64,000 bases of DNA from Metaruminococcus_A sp003150405 (GTDB taxonomy: Bacteria > Bacillota > Clostridia > Oscillospirales > Ruminococcaceae): NCBI GenBank assembly GCA_902489745.1, contig CABUBB010000004.1:62001-126000 (forward strand), written 5' to 3'. Of this stretch, positions 17,663-25,954 are shown in pieces (positions within the stretch are counted from its first letter, which is position 1; every line of letters begins with the position of its first letter). Made by a program: the position numbers and the translations under genes. The notes under the pieces were generated by a model. It was not told the origin of the DNA. It was given only the letters and a program-made list of their open reading frames with translations, and did not search any database.

Positions 17663-17813
17663 AGGATTGTGCAAAAGTTGATGGGGACACCGGGACATTC
17701 AAACGACCCTCAATATTTATACGCACGTTTCAGCGGAAATTCCTGTTGTATCTATCCGGGAATTAGATGACTATTATGCAGAGTACCGTGGAACACAAGC
17801 AACTACCGCTTGA
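17663..17813 (+). pseudogene. C-terminal remnant of a tyrosine recombinase (element integrase)
   Basis: One frame reads RIVQKLMG then GHSN; a second frame, starting within the same bases, reads IQTTLNIYTHVSAE to a stop at 17813. Intact integrases of Tn1549-like elements read continuously KVVQ.LMGHSNIQTT...YTHVS, carrying the active-site His and Tyr. A small deletion between GHSN and IQTT has broken the frame. The fragment lies about 200 bp from the tRNA-Thr gene, a typical integration target. Confidence 0.72.
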
Positions 17814-17954
17814 TAGCAATTTACTGCAAAACAGGTACATTTAGGCTGGAATAGGCTGTAAAACAAATTCGGACACAAAATTATTTTTTAAGGAAAAAAT
17901 ATTTTATGTGGGTAAATGCAGCTCTACAGAAAATTGCAGTACAGCTTTTTCAAG

Positions 17955-18003
17955 AAACAAAAAATAGGAACCTGCATAAACGTAGCATTTATGCAGGTTC
18001 CTA
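17955..18003 (-). terminator. Terminator of the tRNA-Asp/tRNA-Thr operon
   Basis: AGGAACCTGCATAAA (17966-17980) pairs with TTTATGCAGGTTCCT (17988-18002); in the minus sense it is followed by ATTTTTTG. Confidence 0.88.
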
Positions 18004-18012
18004 TCATCTGAA

Positions 18013-18088
18013 TGGAGCTGTTAACCAGATTCGAACTGGTGACCTCTTCCTTACCAAGGAAGTGCTCTGCCTACTGAGCTATAACAGC
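18013..18088 (-). tRNA. tRNA-Thr(GGT)
   Basis: A 76-nt cloverleaf with an encoded CCA end (18015-18013). The acceptor stem is GCTGTTA/TAACAGC, the anticodon arm CTTCC-TTGGTAA-GGAAG gives anticodon GGT, and the T-loop is GTTCGAATC. It is second in a two-tRNA transcript, four bases after tRNA-Asp. Confidence 0.97.
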
Positions 18089-18092
18089 AAAA

Positions 18093-18169
18093 TGGCGACC
18101 CAGAACGGGCTCGAACCGTCGACCTCTAGCGTGACAGGCTAGCGTTCTAACCAACTGAACTACTGGGCC
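18093..18169 (-). tRNA. tRNA-Asp(GTC)
   Basis: A 77-nt cloverleaf with an encoded CCA. The anticodon arm CTAGC-CTGTCAC-GCTAG gives GTC, the T-loop is GTTCGAGCC, and the acceptor stem starts GGCCCAG. It is first in the operon, served by the consensus promoter at 18225-18253. Confidence 0.97.
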
Positions 18170-18224
18170 ATTCGGAATAACAGTGCTTGGGTACGAAACC
18201 GTTTTCTGTTTTCGCGACTTAATT

Positions 18225-18253
18225 ATTATACATAAAATATTGCTTGTTGTCAA
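18225..18253 (-). promoter_or_regulatory. Consensus promoter of the tRNA-Asp/Thr operon
   Basis: Perfect TTGACA, exactly 17 bp, perfect TATAAT on the minus strand, about 55 nt upstream of tRNA-Asp. Confidence 0.9.
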
Positions 18254-18713
18254 CCCTTATCGAAAAAAATTTTATAGAATTCGACATTGTTTTTCATCAT
18301 GCAAATTCGAGAGCCGACAACGCCGAAAACAAAGAAGCTCCGCCGAAAACTTTTTATAGTTAAGCTCTATTGATTTTAATCTTAATGGTGTCCGATGTCA
18401 AGAAAATTCCATCCTTTTCCAAAAACGTCTTCTAAAACCACCTTTTGTACTATAGTCGGCTCTACCAATGGGTAGCTACCATAACCAGGACACGGAAATT
18501 GAAGCGCATCTCTTATGCTGTATAATGATTTTGACTTTTATTTTCCCGAACATGACGCAGGCTGAAAAATCACAGGAAAACGACCTCACGGTGCACGTCA
18601 AAGCAAAGCTCCGGATGACTAAAAGAACATTGTATCACCTACAAAGAACCAGGATCATTTTTTTAATCTCTTTTCTATCAAAGACTGCACCATAGATTTT
18701 CTTGGGTACCCAC
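18254..18713 (+). other. Intergenic stretch, nothing recognised
   Basis: About 460 bp between the tRNA promoter and the terminator of the surface-protein gene. Open frames here are short, lack ribosome-binding sites and resemble no family I know. Confidence 0.5.
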
Positions 18714-18752
18714 ATAGAAAAATCACCCTGCCGGATTTGGCAGGGTGATTTC
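18714..18752 (-). terminator. Terminator of the surface-protein gene
   Basis: AAATCACCCTGCC (18720-18732) pairs with GGCAGGGTGATTT (18739-18751); in the minus sense it runs into TTTTTC. It starts a few bases after the stop at 18756. Confidence 0.9.
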
Positions 18753-18755
18753 AGT

Positions 18756-20906
18756 TTACCGATTGTATTTTGTCTTTCTGCTGTTAAAAGCGACACCAGT
18801 CAGAGCTGCACCGGCAACCAGTGCAACTACAATCCAAAAATTGCTATTACTGTTATCTCCAGTCTGCGGATTGCCCTTGCTATCATCTGGTTTGTCTGTA
18901 GCATCCGGCTCAGAAGGAATGGTCGGTTTGGGATTGTAATTCGGATCTTCCGCACCACAGGCAGTACACTTACCATCTGCGTAGGTGTGGGAGAGCTTTG
19001 GAATCTTCAACTCATCTGCGGTTTTCTCCTCGCCGTCGATGAAATCTTTACCGCACGCACTGCAGTGCTGATGTGCTTTCACGCCTTCTGCCGTGCAGGA
19101 GGCTTCCTGTGCAGCAACCGTTTCCAGTTTATGCGCTGCAGGAATGATTTGTACATCCTTCTTTTCTGTGCAGCCAGGGGTGGTGCAGTGTATTGACTTG
19201 CTCCCATCTTCCGTACAGGTGGCTTCCTTGTCGATCGTATACTCAGTATCCCATACATGAACGATTGTGGTTTGACCAACTTTAACAGTATCGCCGTTGA
19301 TGATCATGTCTTTTCCAGTGCTGTTGGTTATTTCTACACCTTCAGGAATTGTAATAACCGCGTCGTCCGCTACTTTTGTAAATGCTATTTTGTCACCAGT
19401 TTCCAATGCTTTAATGGCATTTTCCACAGCTGTTTTTCCGATAACAAATCTTGTTTTATCGCTGGAAGCTACAGTTGCCTGCATATCGCTATTAACGATA
19501 TTTTCTGCAATGTTGGAAGAGAAGCTTCCGCCGGTTACTTCCACAACATTACCCGCTTCAACCCATTCATCTTCAGTTTTATTTGTATTGTTAAACGAAT
19601 ATGCCTTGACCGCTTCTACATCTGCTGCGGAATTGAAAACGCCGTTTTCTATATTGACAGTACCCAATTCCTTATATCCGTCGCGATTAACGACTGACAC
19701 AGCCGCACCGTCTGCAATAGGACCGTCGCCGTCTGTCTTTGCCTGCGGCTGGCCTGTCACTGTAATGGCAGTCTCACCTGTTACTGTGAGATTTCCCGAA
19801 CAAACCTGTACGCCTGTATATTTTGCATTAATAACCGAATTGTCAATCGTTACCTCACCATCTGAAGGGAAGTAAATACCAAAGCCATTTTCTACATTGA
19901 GCGTGGAATTTCTAAGGACTACTTTATTGCCTGTTTCTGTACCATTTGTAACGATACCGTATGCATCACCCGGTACCGTCAATTCCACTCCGTCAAGCAC
20001 AAGCTCTCTGTTGTTCATCTGACCTGCGTTGGGCGCACCGATCAAATGAGCGCCGTCAGCTGCTTCATTGGTAGCAACAATTATACCGTTTTTCACAGTA
20101 AATGTTACATTTGGATAGTTCACATCGATTACAGCGTCCTGGCTGGTAAATGTGTAGGTGTGACCGTCTAAATCGAGAACTGCATCTTTAGAACCAGAAT
20201 AGATTTTGTCCGTTCCTTTATAATTGTGCAGCAAGGTTATGTTTCCGTCTACAGACGCGCTTGCTGCAGCTGCAGAACCGCCGTAAATGTATTTGTTGCC
20301 ATCCGCTTCTTTTGCTGAAAAACCACCGTTGGGTATTAAGTTACGAGCACTCTCTGTATCCAAAAGTTTAGCGCCTGTTCCTAACTTAATTCCAAGCGGT
20401 TCTGCACCTTCAACTGTACTCTTGAAGGCAATGTCCCCTTCCAACTTAACGATTTGGGTATAATTACTGTCTCCACTGCTCGTTGTAATCTGATAACCAC
20501 TGCTTGCCAAAACAGACTGCTTATCTCCGCTGTTTTTAATTGTTACGGTATTATTGCGTGCACCTCCATAGTTCTGTTCGAGCTTTAGTGCATACCCATT
20601 ATTCTGATTAGATGTAACACTACACCCGTTTAAATCTATCGTAACGCCACGTATCTTACCATCTATAGATATTCCAAAATTATAATCCGGTGTTGAAACA
20701 TAGTCTTTTAAAAGTTTTAGTGTATAACCATCTTTCATTGCTTTGCGTGCATCTTGCACGGTTACATATGGTGTTACATTTCCCTCTGTATCAATAACCT
20801 CAAATGCATAAGCATCTGTACCGACCGCAAAAGCTGTCGCCGGTACCAATGCAAACACTATGCATAGAGCCAGCAGGACACTCAAAATTTTCTGCTTTGT
20901 TTTCAT
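18756..20906 (-). CDS. Large cell-wall-anchored surface protein, beta-helix-like with Cys-rich repeats
   Basis: A 716-residue precursor. Residues 1-27 are a signal peptide ending ATAFA. Residues 30-480 contain many short beta-rich turns with Asn, Gly and Val (GNKVVLRNSTLNVENGFGIY, GEVTIDNSVINAKYTGVQV), the pattern of right-handed beta-helix passenger domains. Residues about 560-680 hold Cys-rich repeats of the form CTEDGSKSIHCTTPGC, CTAEGVKAHQHCSACG and C-TACG, common on clostridial surface proteins and probably metal- or disulfide-stabilised. The end NPQTGD, a hydrophobic helix and KTKYNR form a sortase sorting signal. The promoter abuts a heptamer tandem repeat, suggesting variable expression. 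Ligand or function is unknown; adhesion is a guess. Confidence 0.85.
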   Translation of the reverse strand: MKTKQKILSVLLALCIVFALVPATAFAVGTDAYAFEVIDTEGNVTPYVTVQDARKAMKDGYTLKLLKDYVSTPDYNFGISIDGKIRGVTIDLNGCSVTSNQNNGYALKLEQNYGGARNNTVTIKNSGDKQSVLASSGYQITTSSGDSNYTQIVKLEGDIAFKSTVEGAEPLGIKLGTGAKLLDTESARNLIPNGGFSAKEADGNKYIYGGSAAAASASVDGNITLLHNYKGTDKIYSGSKDAVLDLDGHTYTFTSQDAVIDVNYPNVTFTVKNGIIVATNEAADGAHLIGAPNAGQMNNRELVLDGVELTVPGDAYGIVTNGTETGNKVVLRNSTLNVENGFGIYFPSDGEVTIDNSVINAKYTGVQVCSGNLTVTGETAITVTGQPQAKTDGDGPIADGAAVSVVNRDGYKELGTVNIENGVFNSAADVEAVKAYSFNNTNKTEDEWVEAGNVVEVTGGSFSSNIAENIVNSDMQATVASSDKTRFVIGKTAVENAIKALETGDKIAFTKVADDAVITIPEGVEITNSTGKDMIINGDTVKVGQTTIVHVWDTEYTIDKEATCTEDGSKSIHCTTPGCTEKKDVQIIPAAHKLETVAAQEASCTAEGVKAHQHCSACGKDFIDGEEKTADELKIPKLSHTYADGKCTACGAEDPNYNPKPTIPSEPDATDKPDDSKGNPQTGDNSNSNFWIVVALVAGAALTGVAFNSRKTKYNR

Positions 20907-20960
20907 GATTTTTCCCTTCCTTGCTTAAATTGATTTACAGTTTCTACAACACAAAAAGGC

Positions 20961-21060
20961 GCACCCTACCCACTCCCAAATGGACAGAATACACCTTTTG
21001 AAACACCTAATAATTTTAAGGAAAACTGCCTAACAAGAGAAACAGACAGAGTTAGGGTGC
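20961..21060 (-). promoter_or_regulatory. Possible attenuator-like leader of the surface-protein gene
   Basis: In the leader RNA, GCACCCUA (21060-21053) can pair perfectly with UAGGGUGC (20968-20961), after which comes GCCUUUUUG. Alternatively CCUAAC (21056-21051) pairs with GUUAGG (21034-21029). The two pairings share bases and exclude each other, as in attenuators. The long loop (84 nt) weakens the case. Confidence 0.3.
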
Positions 21061-21114
21061 CGATAGCCGATAGCCGATAGCCGATAGCCGATAGCCGATA
21101 GCCGATAGCCGATT
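21059..21114 (+). repeat. Heptanucleotide tandem repeat (GCCGATA x7 plus one variant)
   Basis: Seven perfect copies of GCCGATA followed by GCCGATT. The variant copy contributes the last three bases of the -10 box (TAGAAT, minus strand) of the surface-protein promoter, so transcription should start inside the array. Seven-base units can gain or lose copies by strand slippage. Not a CRISPR: units are contiguous with no spacers. Confidence 0.95.
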
Positions 21115-21140
21115 CTACACCCTGCTGTCATTTTTGTCAA
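21112..21140 (-). promoter_or_regulatory. Promoter of the surface-protein gene, overlapping the heptamer array
   Basis: TTGACA (21140-21135), 17-bp spacer, TAGAAT (21117-21112) on the minus strand. It leaves a leader of about 200 nt that begins with the repeat array. Confidence 0.75.
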
Positions 21141-21548
21141 GCCCCCCTTTCCAATATTATTCAACAAGTTTATATTACCATAACAAGTCACTTTTTTCAA
21201 GGAATTTAAGAAACTTATTAAATTTCCTATTATCATGAAATCGACTAGAATTTCACCGATTTTATGTCACATTTTTCGGGGTCAAATCCGTCTGCCTTAC
21301 GCCTCATTTCGAGCATATAAGTTGTGAGGTATTCATACCTTGTCTCTTGAACTTAATTTTAAAGAGTTACGACCATATTTTTTCAGCTTTACCGCAATCT
21401 TGTCCACAAAGAGCTATAAATCCGTTCGACACAGTCAACTTAGACATTTAACCCATCTTGTCCTCAGACGACGGCTAAAACCAAGTTTGAATTTACCTAT
21501 CTGTAAGTTTTTTTGTAAAATTTAAAAGAAATCCAGATGCTTTTCCTA
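21141..21548 (+). other. Intergenic stretch between divergent promoters, nothing recognised
   Basis: About 400 bp, AT-rich, between the promoters of the surface protein and the PiT transporter. No gene with a start signal, hairpin or RNA gene was found. Confidence 0.5.
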
Positions 21549-21577
21549 TTGACAGGCATTTCTGAAACGGCTATACT
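21549..21577 (+). promoter_or_regulatory. Promoter of the PiT/DUF47 unit (recurrent leader, copy 1)
   Basis: TTGACA, 17-bp spacer, TATACT. The predicted transcript begins only a few bases before the 51-nt RNA element. The same -10 box and spacing occur at copies 2 and 3. Confidence 0.85.
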
Positions 21578-21588
21578 GAATTTTGGCT

Positions 21589-21639
21589 GGAATAAGTGGT
21601 GGAGTCTGTCATAGAGCGCTTATGCGTCTCTATTTATTC
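21589..21639 (+). promoter_or_regulatory. Recurrent 51-nt RNA element, copy 1 (upstream of PiT transporter)
   Basis: Predicted fold: P1 GAAUAA (21590-21595) with UUAUUC (21634-21639), and P2 AUAGAG (21611-21616) with CUCUAU (21628-21633). The two 3' arms abut, so P1 and P2 can stack, leaving a 15-nt bulge GTGGTGGAGTCTGTC on the 5' side. The bulge is identical in all three copies while the P2 loop differs. A terminator follows about 55 nt later, ahead of the gene. This arrangement is that of a riboswitch or protein-dependent attenuator; the class is not recognised. Confidence 0.8.
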
Positions 21640-21693
21640 GCAGTGTGATCGATTGGAACAAGGGAAACATTCGTATTGTTTCAGGAAATCATG

Positions 21694-21730
21694 GGCAGGG
21701 CTTCCATATGAAGCGCTGCCTTTTTCTTTT
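21694..21730 (+). terminator. Leader terminator before the PiT gene
   Basis: GGCAG-G-GCTTC pairs with GAAGC-G-CTGCC, followed by TTTTTCTTTT, about 40 nt before the PiT start. Because it precedes the gene it should act as a conditional terminator. Its 5' arm GGCAGG is complementary to UCUGUC in the element bulge. Confidence 0.85.
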
Positions 21731-21772
21731 GCCATCCAATGCCGCCGAAAAGGAGAGAAAGGGAACATTTTC

Positions 21773-22828
21773 ATGGATTTATCGTTTTTTACCTTTGTTC
21801 AAAACATTTTCTCAAATCCGGTCTTGCTTGTTACAGTTGTGCTGACGTTAGGCGTTATTTTTGTCAACGGATGGACCGACGCACCAAACGCGATTGCCAC
21901 CTGCATTGCCACCCGCTGTATGGGGGTGCGCAGTGCCATTTGGATGAGTGCCGCGTTTAATTTTTTGGGCGTTTTTGTCATGACACAGATCAACAGTTCT
22001 GTTGCGTCCACCATCAGCAATATGGTGGATTTTGGCGGGGATACCCGAGCGGCGCTGATTGCGCTCTGTGCAGCGCTGTTTTCCATTGTTGTGTACAGCG
22101 TTGGCGCCTCGCTGTTCGGCATCCCAACCAGCGAAAGCCACAGCCTGATCGCAGGGCTTTCCGGCGCGGCTATCGCCATCCACAGCGGAGTGGGGGGCAT
22201 TAACATGGACGAGTGGGTTAAGGTCCTGTACGGCCTGGCGCTCAGCCTGATTCTTGGATTTGTCACCGGGTGGGTTGTCTGTAAAATTGTCACGGTGATC
22301 TGCCGGAACCTGGATCGCCGGAAAACCAACCGTTTTTTCAAGGGCGCTCAAATTTTTGGAGCGGCAGCCATGAGCTTTATGCACGGCGCCCAGGACGGCC
22401 AAAAATTTATTGGGGTGCTGTTTTTGGGAATTGCTTTCTCCAACGGACAGGAAAGCGTCAGCGGTATATCCATTCCCATTTGGCTGATGCTGCTGTGCAG
22501 CGTTGTCATGGGCACCGGCACCAGCGTCGGCGGCGAAAAAATTATTAAATCCGTTGGCATGGATATGGTCAAACTGGAGAAGTACCAAGGTTTTTCCGCC
22601 GATCTCGCCGCCGCGTTTTGTCTGCTCTACTCCAGCCTGTTGGGAATTCCGGTTTCCACAACCCATACCAAGACAACGGCTATTATGGGTGTTGGTGCAG
22701 TCAAACGCCTCTCTGCTATTAACTTCAGTGTGGTAAAGGATATGGTGTTGACCTGGATTTTCACCTTTCCCGGCTGCGGGTTGATTAGCTTTGTGATGGC
22801 CAAGCTGTTTATGGCCATTTTTGGATAA
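21773..22828 (+). CDS. PiT family inorganic phosphate transporter
   Basis: A 351-residue membrane protein with about ten helices. It contains the two inverted PiT signatures: GWTDAPNAIATCIATR near residue 30 and IPVSTTHTKTTAIMGVGAVK near residue 290. PiT proteins import phosphate, commonly as a neutral metal-phosphate complex driven by H+ or Na+. The ATG at 21773 is chosen; a longer reading frame upstream would run through the leader terminator. The next gene encodes a DUF47 partner, the usual pit-DUF47 pairing. Expression is probably controlled by the leader element and terminator upstream. Confidence 0.9.
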   Translation: MDLSFFTFVQNIFSNPVLLVTVVLTLGVIFVNGWTDAPNAIATCIATRCMGVRSAIWMSAAFNFLGVFVMTQINSSVASTISNMVDFGGDTRAALIALCAALFSIVVYSVGASLFGIPTSESHSLIAGLSGAAIAIHSGVGGINMDEWVKVLYGLALSLILGFVTGWVVCKIVTVICRNLDRRKTNRFFKGAQIFGAAAMSFMHGAQDGQKFIGVLFLGIAFSNGQESVSGISIPIWLMLLCSVVMGTGTSVGGEKIIKSVGMDMVKLEKYQGFSADLAAAFCLLYSSLLGIPVSTTHTKTTAIMGVGAVKRLSAINFSVVKDMVLTWIFTFPGCGLISFVMAKLFMAIFG

Positions 22829-22941
22829 CAGGCTCCGGCCGGTTTTATGGCCAAATATGATACATTCAAGTGGGTCTGTTGAAACAGCCCGTAAACCAAA
22901 TCAAACAACCGAACATCGTTCGGGTGGAAGGAGAAAAAACA

Positions 22942-23565
22942 ATGTCACGAAAACAGGACGCCTTTTATTTTAAAGCGTTTATTGACTGTGCAGATTATTC
23001 CTGCCAGGCAGCCCAGCTATTGGAACAAACGATGGAACAATTTGATATTCAGGAAATCCCCAAAAAATTGGAGGAAATTCATGCAGTGGAACATGCGGGC
23101 GACCAAAAGAAGCACCTTTTGCTCAACACCCTGGCCAAAGCGTTTATGACGCCAATTGAGCGGGAGGACATTATGTTGCTCAGCCAAAACATTGACGAAG
23201 TGACCGATAAAATTGAAGATGTGCTCATCCGAATCTACTACAACCACATTCAGGCCATTCCGACAGAAGCATTGGATTTGGGAAAAATTGTCTGCCGTTG
23301 CTGCCAGGCAGTTCGTGACATGATGGTTGAGTTTGCCGACTTTAAGCACTCCAAAAAACTCCATGACCACATCGTGACCATTAATACGCTGGAGGAAGAC
23401 GCCGACCAGATTTTTATTTCCAATATGTATCAACTTCACAAACAGAAAATAGATCCTTTTGAGGTCATTGCGCTGCGGGAGATTTACATTTATTTGGAAA
23501 AATGTGCAGATGCCTGTGAACATGTCGCCGACGTTGTAGAAGGCGTGATCATGAAAAATTCTTAG
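22942..23565 (+). CDS. DUF47 family (PhoU-like) protein, PiT partner
   Basis: A 207-residue all-helical protein (MSRKQDAFYFKAFIDCADYSC...) with the E..GD..KH and D..TD.IEDV patterns (VEHAGDQKKHLLLN, IDEVTDKIEDVLIRIYYN) that mark DUF47/TIGR00153, a PhoU-like metal-binding fold. Such proteins sit next to PiT transporters and are thought to modulate them. The ATG at 22942 follows GGAAGGAG. It is 113 nt downstream of the PiT gene, with no terminator between, and ends ahead of a bidirectional hairpin. Confidence 0.88.
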   Translation: MSRKQDAFYFKAFIDCADYSCQAAQLLEQTMEQFDIQEIPKKLEEIHAVEHAGDQKKHLLLNTLAKAFMTPIEREDIMLLSQNIDEVTDKIEDVLIRIYYNHIQAIPTEALDLGKIVCRCCQAVRDMMVEFADFKHSKKLHDHIVTINTLEEDADQIFISNMYQLHKQKIDPFEVIALREIYIYLEKCADACEHVADVVEGVIMKNS

Positions 23566-23684
23566 GCGAACGGTTGTTATGTTACTCTTGAGGAACCAGC
23601 CGCAAAACGTAAATGGTGTCTCGGCGAATTCCGGTAAATTGTTATCATTTTTCAATATGTATCGTAAAAAATTATACATGCTCA

Positions 23685-23724
23685 TAAAAAAGCGGGCAGA
23701 TACAGTTTAACCGTATCTGCCCGC
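23685..23724 (-). terminator. Terminator between convergent DUF47 and HlyC/CorC genes
   Basis: GCGGGCAGATAC (23692-23703) pairs with GTATCTGCCCGC (23713-23724). The T-run (TTTTTTAT) is on the minus side, serving the HlyC/CorC gene; the hairpin may also slow the plus transcript. Confidence 0.88.
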
Positions 23725-23778
23725 ATTATATTGATTGATGAAAAATGGTTCTCCGACCAATTTACCGAATAAATCGTT

Positions 23779-25143
23779 TTACGATTTAGCCGCTTCCACA
23801 GGGATTTTTTCATCCTGTTTTTCATTGGAAACCTCTGACGGCAGCTTTTCCACTAAAGCCCAGACCACCTTGCGGTCTTCAATTTCTTCGACCATAATTT
23901 TTAAGCCGTTTATCGCTACCGTCAACTTGGAACCATCCGCTGGAATTTCGCTCAGGCAGCTCATGACCATGCCACCAAGCGTATCATAATCTGCGTCCTC
24001 CGGAATATCGACGTCAACAACATCGGCCAGTTCTTCTACACGAAGGCTTCCCTGTGCACGCCAAATGCCTTCCTTGAGCTTGACGATGGGCTGAGGCTCT
24101 TCCGGATCAAATTCATCGTAAATATTCCCGACAATTTCTTCCAAAAGGTCTTCCATCGTTACAACGCCTGCGGTTCCGCCGTATTCGTCCACAACAACGG
24201 CAAGATGGCGCTTTTGCGACTGCATATCTTTAAACAACTGGTCGGCGTGAACACTTTCCGGAACAAAATATGCAGGGCGCAAAAGCTCTTTCAAAGGCTT
24301 GGGATGACCGGACTGAAGGTTTAAAAGAAAATCCCGTGCATTTAAAATACCACAGACGTCATTGATATCCTCATTGTAAACTGGATAACGGCTCAGCCCA
24401 GTTGTACGAACCGCCGCTAAAATATCCTCTGCTTTCTCGTTCAGACTAAAGGCTGTCACATCTGGTTCCGGCGTCATAACGTCACTTGCAATGATATCGC
24501 CGAAATCAAATACATTTTCAATCCATTCCTGCTCTTCCTGAGCAATCGCACCCTGTTCGCCGCTGTTTTCCACCATCAGGCGGATATCTTCTTCCGTGGC
24601 AACGCCGTCCTCCGCTTGGGTTTTCATCCCCAACAAACGCAGGGAACCATTGGTTGTCACATTTAACAGGGCCATCATAGGCGCAAAGACAAAGCTGATA
24701 ACCTTCATAATTCCCAGCGCAGCTTTGGCCCACCCGTCAGGACGCTGCATAGCAATTCGTTTCGGCACCATTTCACCGAACGCAATAGAGAAAAAGGATA
24801 TGATAATGGTAATGAGCACCATTGAAATAACGCTTAATGTTCCTTCTGGAAGCGGAATACCTATGCTGACAAAAGCATCGGTCAAATACCCGGAGAAACT
24901 TTCGGCGCCAAAGGCCGCTCCCAAAAAGCCAGACAGCGTAATGGCAACCTGAATAGCGGATAAAAAGCGGTTTGGATTTTCTACAAACACCAGCAGCCGG
25001 GCAGCGGTTTTATCACCGTCCTCTGCCTTTTTGTTTAACTTTACCTGATTGAGTGACAAAAACGCAATTTCTGAACCGGCAAAAAAAGCATTGAGTAAAA
25101 TAAAAATGACCTGAAGTATTATTTGAGCGGGTAAGCCGTCCAC
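23779..25143 (-). CDS. HlyC/CorC family transporter (DUF21 plus CBS pair)
   Basis: A 454-residue protein: DUF21/CNNM membrane domain with about four helices (residues 1-190, NAFFAGSEIAFLSLNQVKLN), a CBS-domain pair (about 210-335, VMTPEPDVTAF and VVVDEYGGTAGVVTMEDLLEEIVG) and a C-terminal CorC_HlyC domain. Bacterial relatives are linked to Mg2+ and other divalent-cation export or homeostasis; the hemolysin name is historical. The start is GTG at 25143 with GGAGAG eight bases upstream. The nearest promoter is that of leader copy 2, about 810 nt upstream, leaving a very long leader. Confidence 0.9.
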   Translation of the reverse strand: MDGLPAQIILQVIFILLNAFFAGSEIAFLSLNQVKLNKKAEDGDKTAARLLVFVENPNRFLSAIQVAITLSGFLGAAFGAESFSGYLTDAFVSIGIPLPEGTLSVISMVLITIIISFFSIAFGEMVPKRIAMQRPDGWAKAALGIMKVISFVFAPMMALLNVTTNGSLRLLGMKTQAEDGVATEEDIRLMVENSGEQGAIAQEEQEWIENVFDFGDIIASDVMTPEPDVTAFSLNEKAEDILAAVRTTGLSRYPVYNEDINDVCGILNARDFLLNLQSGHPKPLKELLRPAYFVPESVHADQLFKDMQSQKRHLAVVVDEYGGTAGVVTMEDLLEEIVGNIYDEFDPEEPQPIVKLKEGIWRAQGSLRVEELADVVDVDIPEDADYDTLGGMVMSCLSEIPADGSKLTVAINGLKIMVEEIEDRKVVWALVEKLPSEVSNEKQDEKIPVEAAKS

Positions 25144-25810
25144 AAAGATTTCTCTCCTTCTTTACTGAAAAAATTTTGATGATCGTTAAAGTGATTCAAT
25201 TTAAAAGCAACAAAGCTGCCGCAATTCAAAGGATTGGGGATTACTTGTTTCTGCAGGATTTTGTAATGCAGTCAAAAACAAATCCTGATGCAATACCGTA
25301 AAAGCCGCCAATTCAGCGCCGGTGCACCTCCCCTTTGCGTCGCAAAATTTAACCGAGGTCGTTTACTGCTGCGCCAAGGGGCTTTTTTACCTTATATTGC
25401 ATCTACATGGAAGGACATCCGTCTCACGACGTACGGGGAATTTATGTACCCCTCTCCGCCATCCGAGCATTTGGAGAAGTAACCCCAAAGGCCAATTTCC
25501 AGCAGCAACAGACACAAAACGGTTTGCCATGCAGTCGGCGTTGAAAACCACTCGGCCGCTAGACTTGCGAAACGGATAAGCACCCAATATAATTTTGCCA
25601 GAGCTTTGTGCACCTGTTCATTGGATAAAAACAGACGCTTCTTAATTGCCGCGCCATTTATTTTCAGCACCGCCAAAGCGCCAGATCGGCTGTAAGGCAC
25701 GGTAAAGCGCAGAAAATATCAACGTTCCACGGCAAAGCACCAATCCTTTCAAAATATTTGAAACAGCGGAAAGCCAGATTCCACTTGCCGACATTTTTTG
25801 CAGATTCAAA
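25144..25810 (-). other. Long untranslated leader of the HlyC/CorC gene
   Basis: About 670 nt between the copy-2 terminator and the GTG start. A minus-strand frame at 25392-25700 could encode 102 residues but shows no ribosome-binding site or recognisable family. In the RNA, CCCCUU...GCG near 25380 can pair with CGC..AAGGGG near 25335, so part may be structured. A second promoter is possible but none is convincing. Confidence 0.4.
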
Positions 25811-25842
25811 CAAAAAAGGACAAACCCATAAAAGGTCTGCCC
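25811..25842 (-). terminator. Leader terminator of copy 2
   Basis: In RNA sense GGGCAGACC (25842-25834) pairs with GGGUUUGUCC (25827-25818), with G-U pairs, followed by TTTTTTG. Its 5' arm holds GGCAGA, complementary to UCUGUC of the element bulge, as at the other two copies. Confidence 0.75.
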
Positions 25843-25896
25843 TTGCTTAAAAAATGTGCTATTGTTTGAAAAGCTTTTCATTCTAGCAAATTTTTG

Positions 25897-25947
25897 GAAT
25901 AAATAGAGAGAATAACTCTCCCTATGACAGACTCCACCACTTATTCC
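25897..25947 (-). promoter_or_regulatory. Recurrent 51-nt RNA element, copy 2 (upstream of HlyC/CorC)
   Basis: In RNA sense P1 is GGAAUAA/UUAUUCC (7 bp). P2 is AUAGGG/CUCUAU, where one G-U replaces the A-U of copies 1 and 3, a compatible change that keeps the helix. The 15-nt bulge (25940-25926) is identical to the other copies. The apical part differs, as expected of an unconstrained loop. Confidence 0.8.
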
Positions 25948-25954
25948 ATGACTA

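Noticed and set aside
21059..21114. Heptamer array considered as a CRISPR or other spaced repeat
   Set aside because: Units are contiguous with no spacers and only 7 bp long; it is a microsatellite.
21596..21772. Upstream extension of the PiT reading frame to 21596
   Set aside because: It would run through the RNA element and the intrinsic terminator; the ATG at 21773 fits the normal PiT N-terminus.
25392..25700. 102-residue frame in the HlyC/CorC leader
   Set aside because: No ribosome-binding site, no recognisable domain; codon use unlike neighbours.
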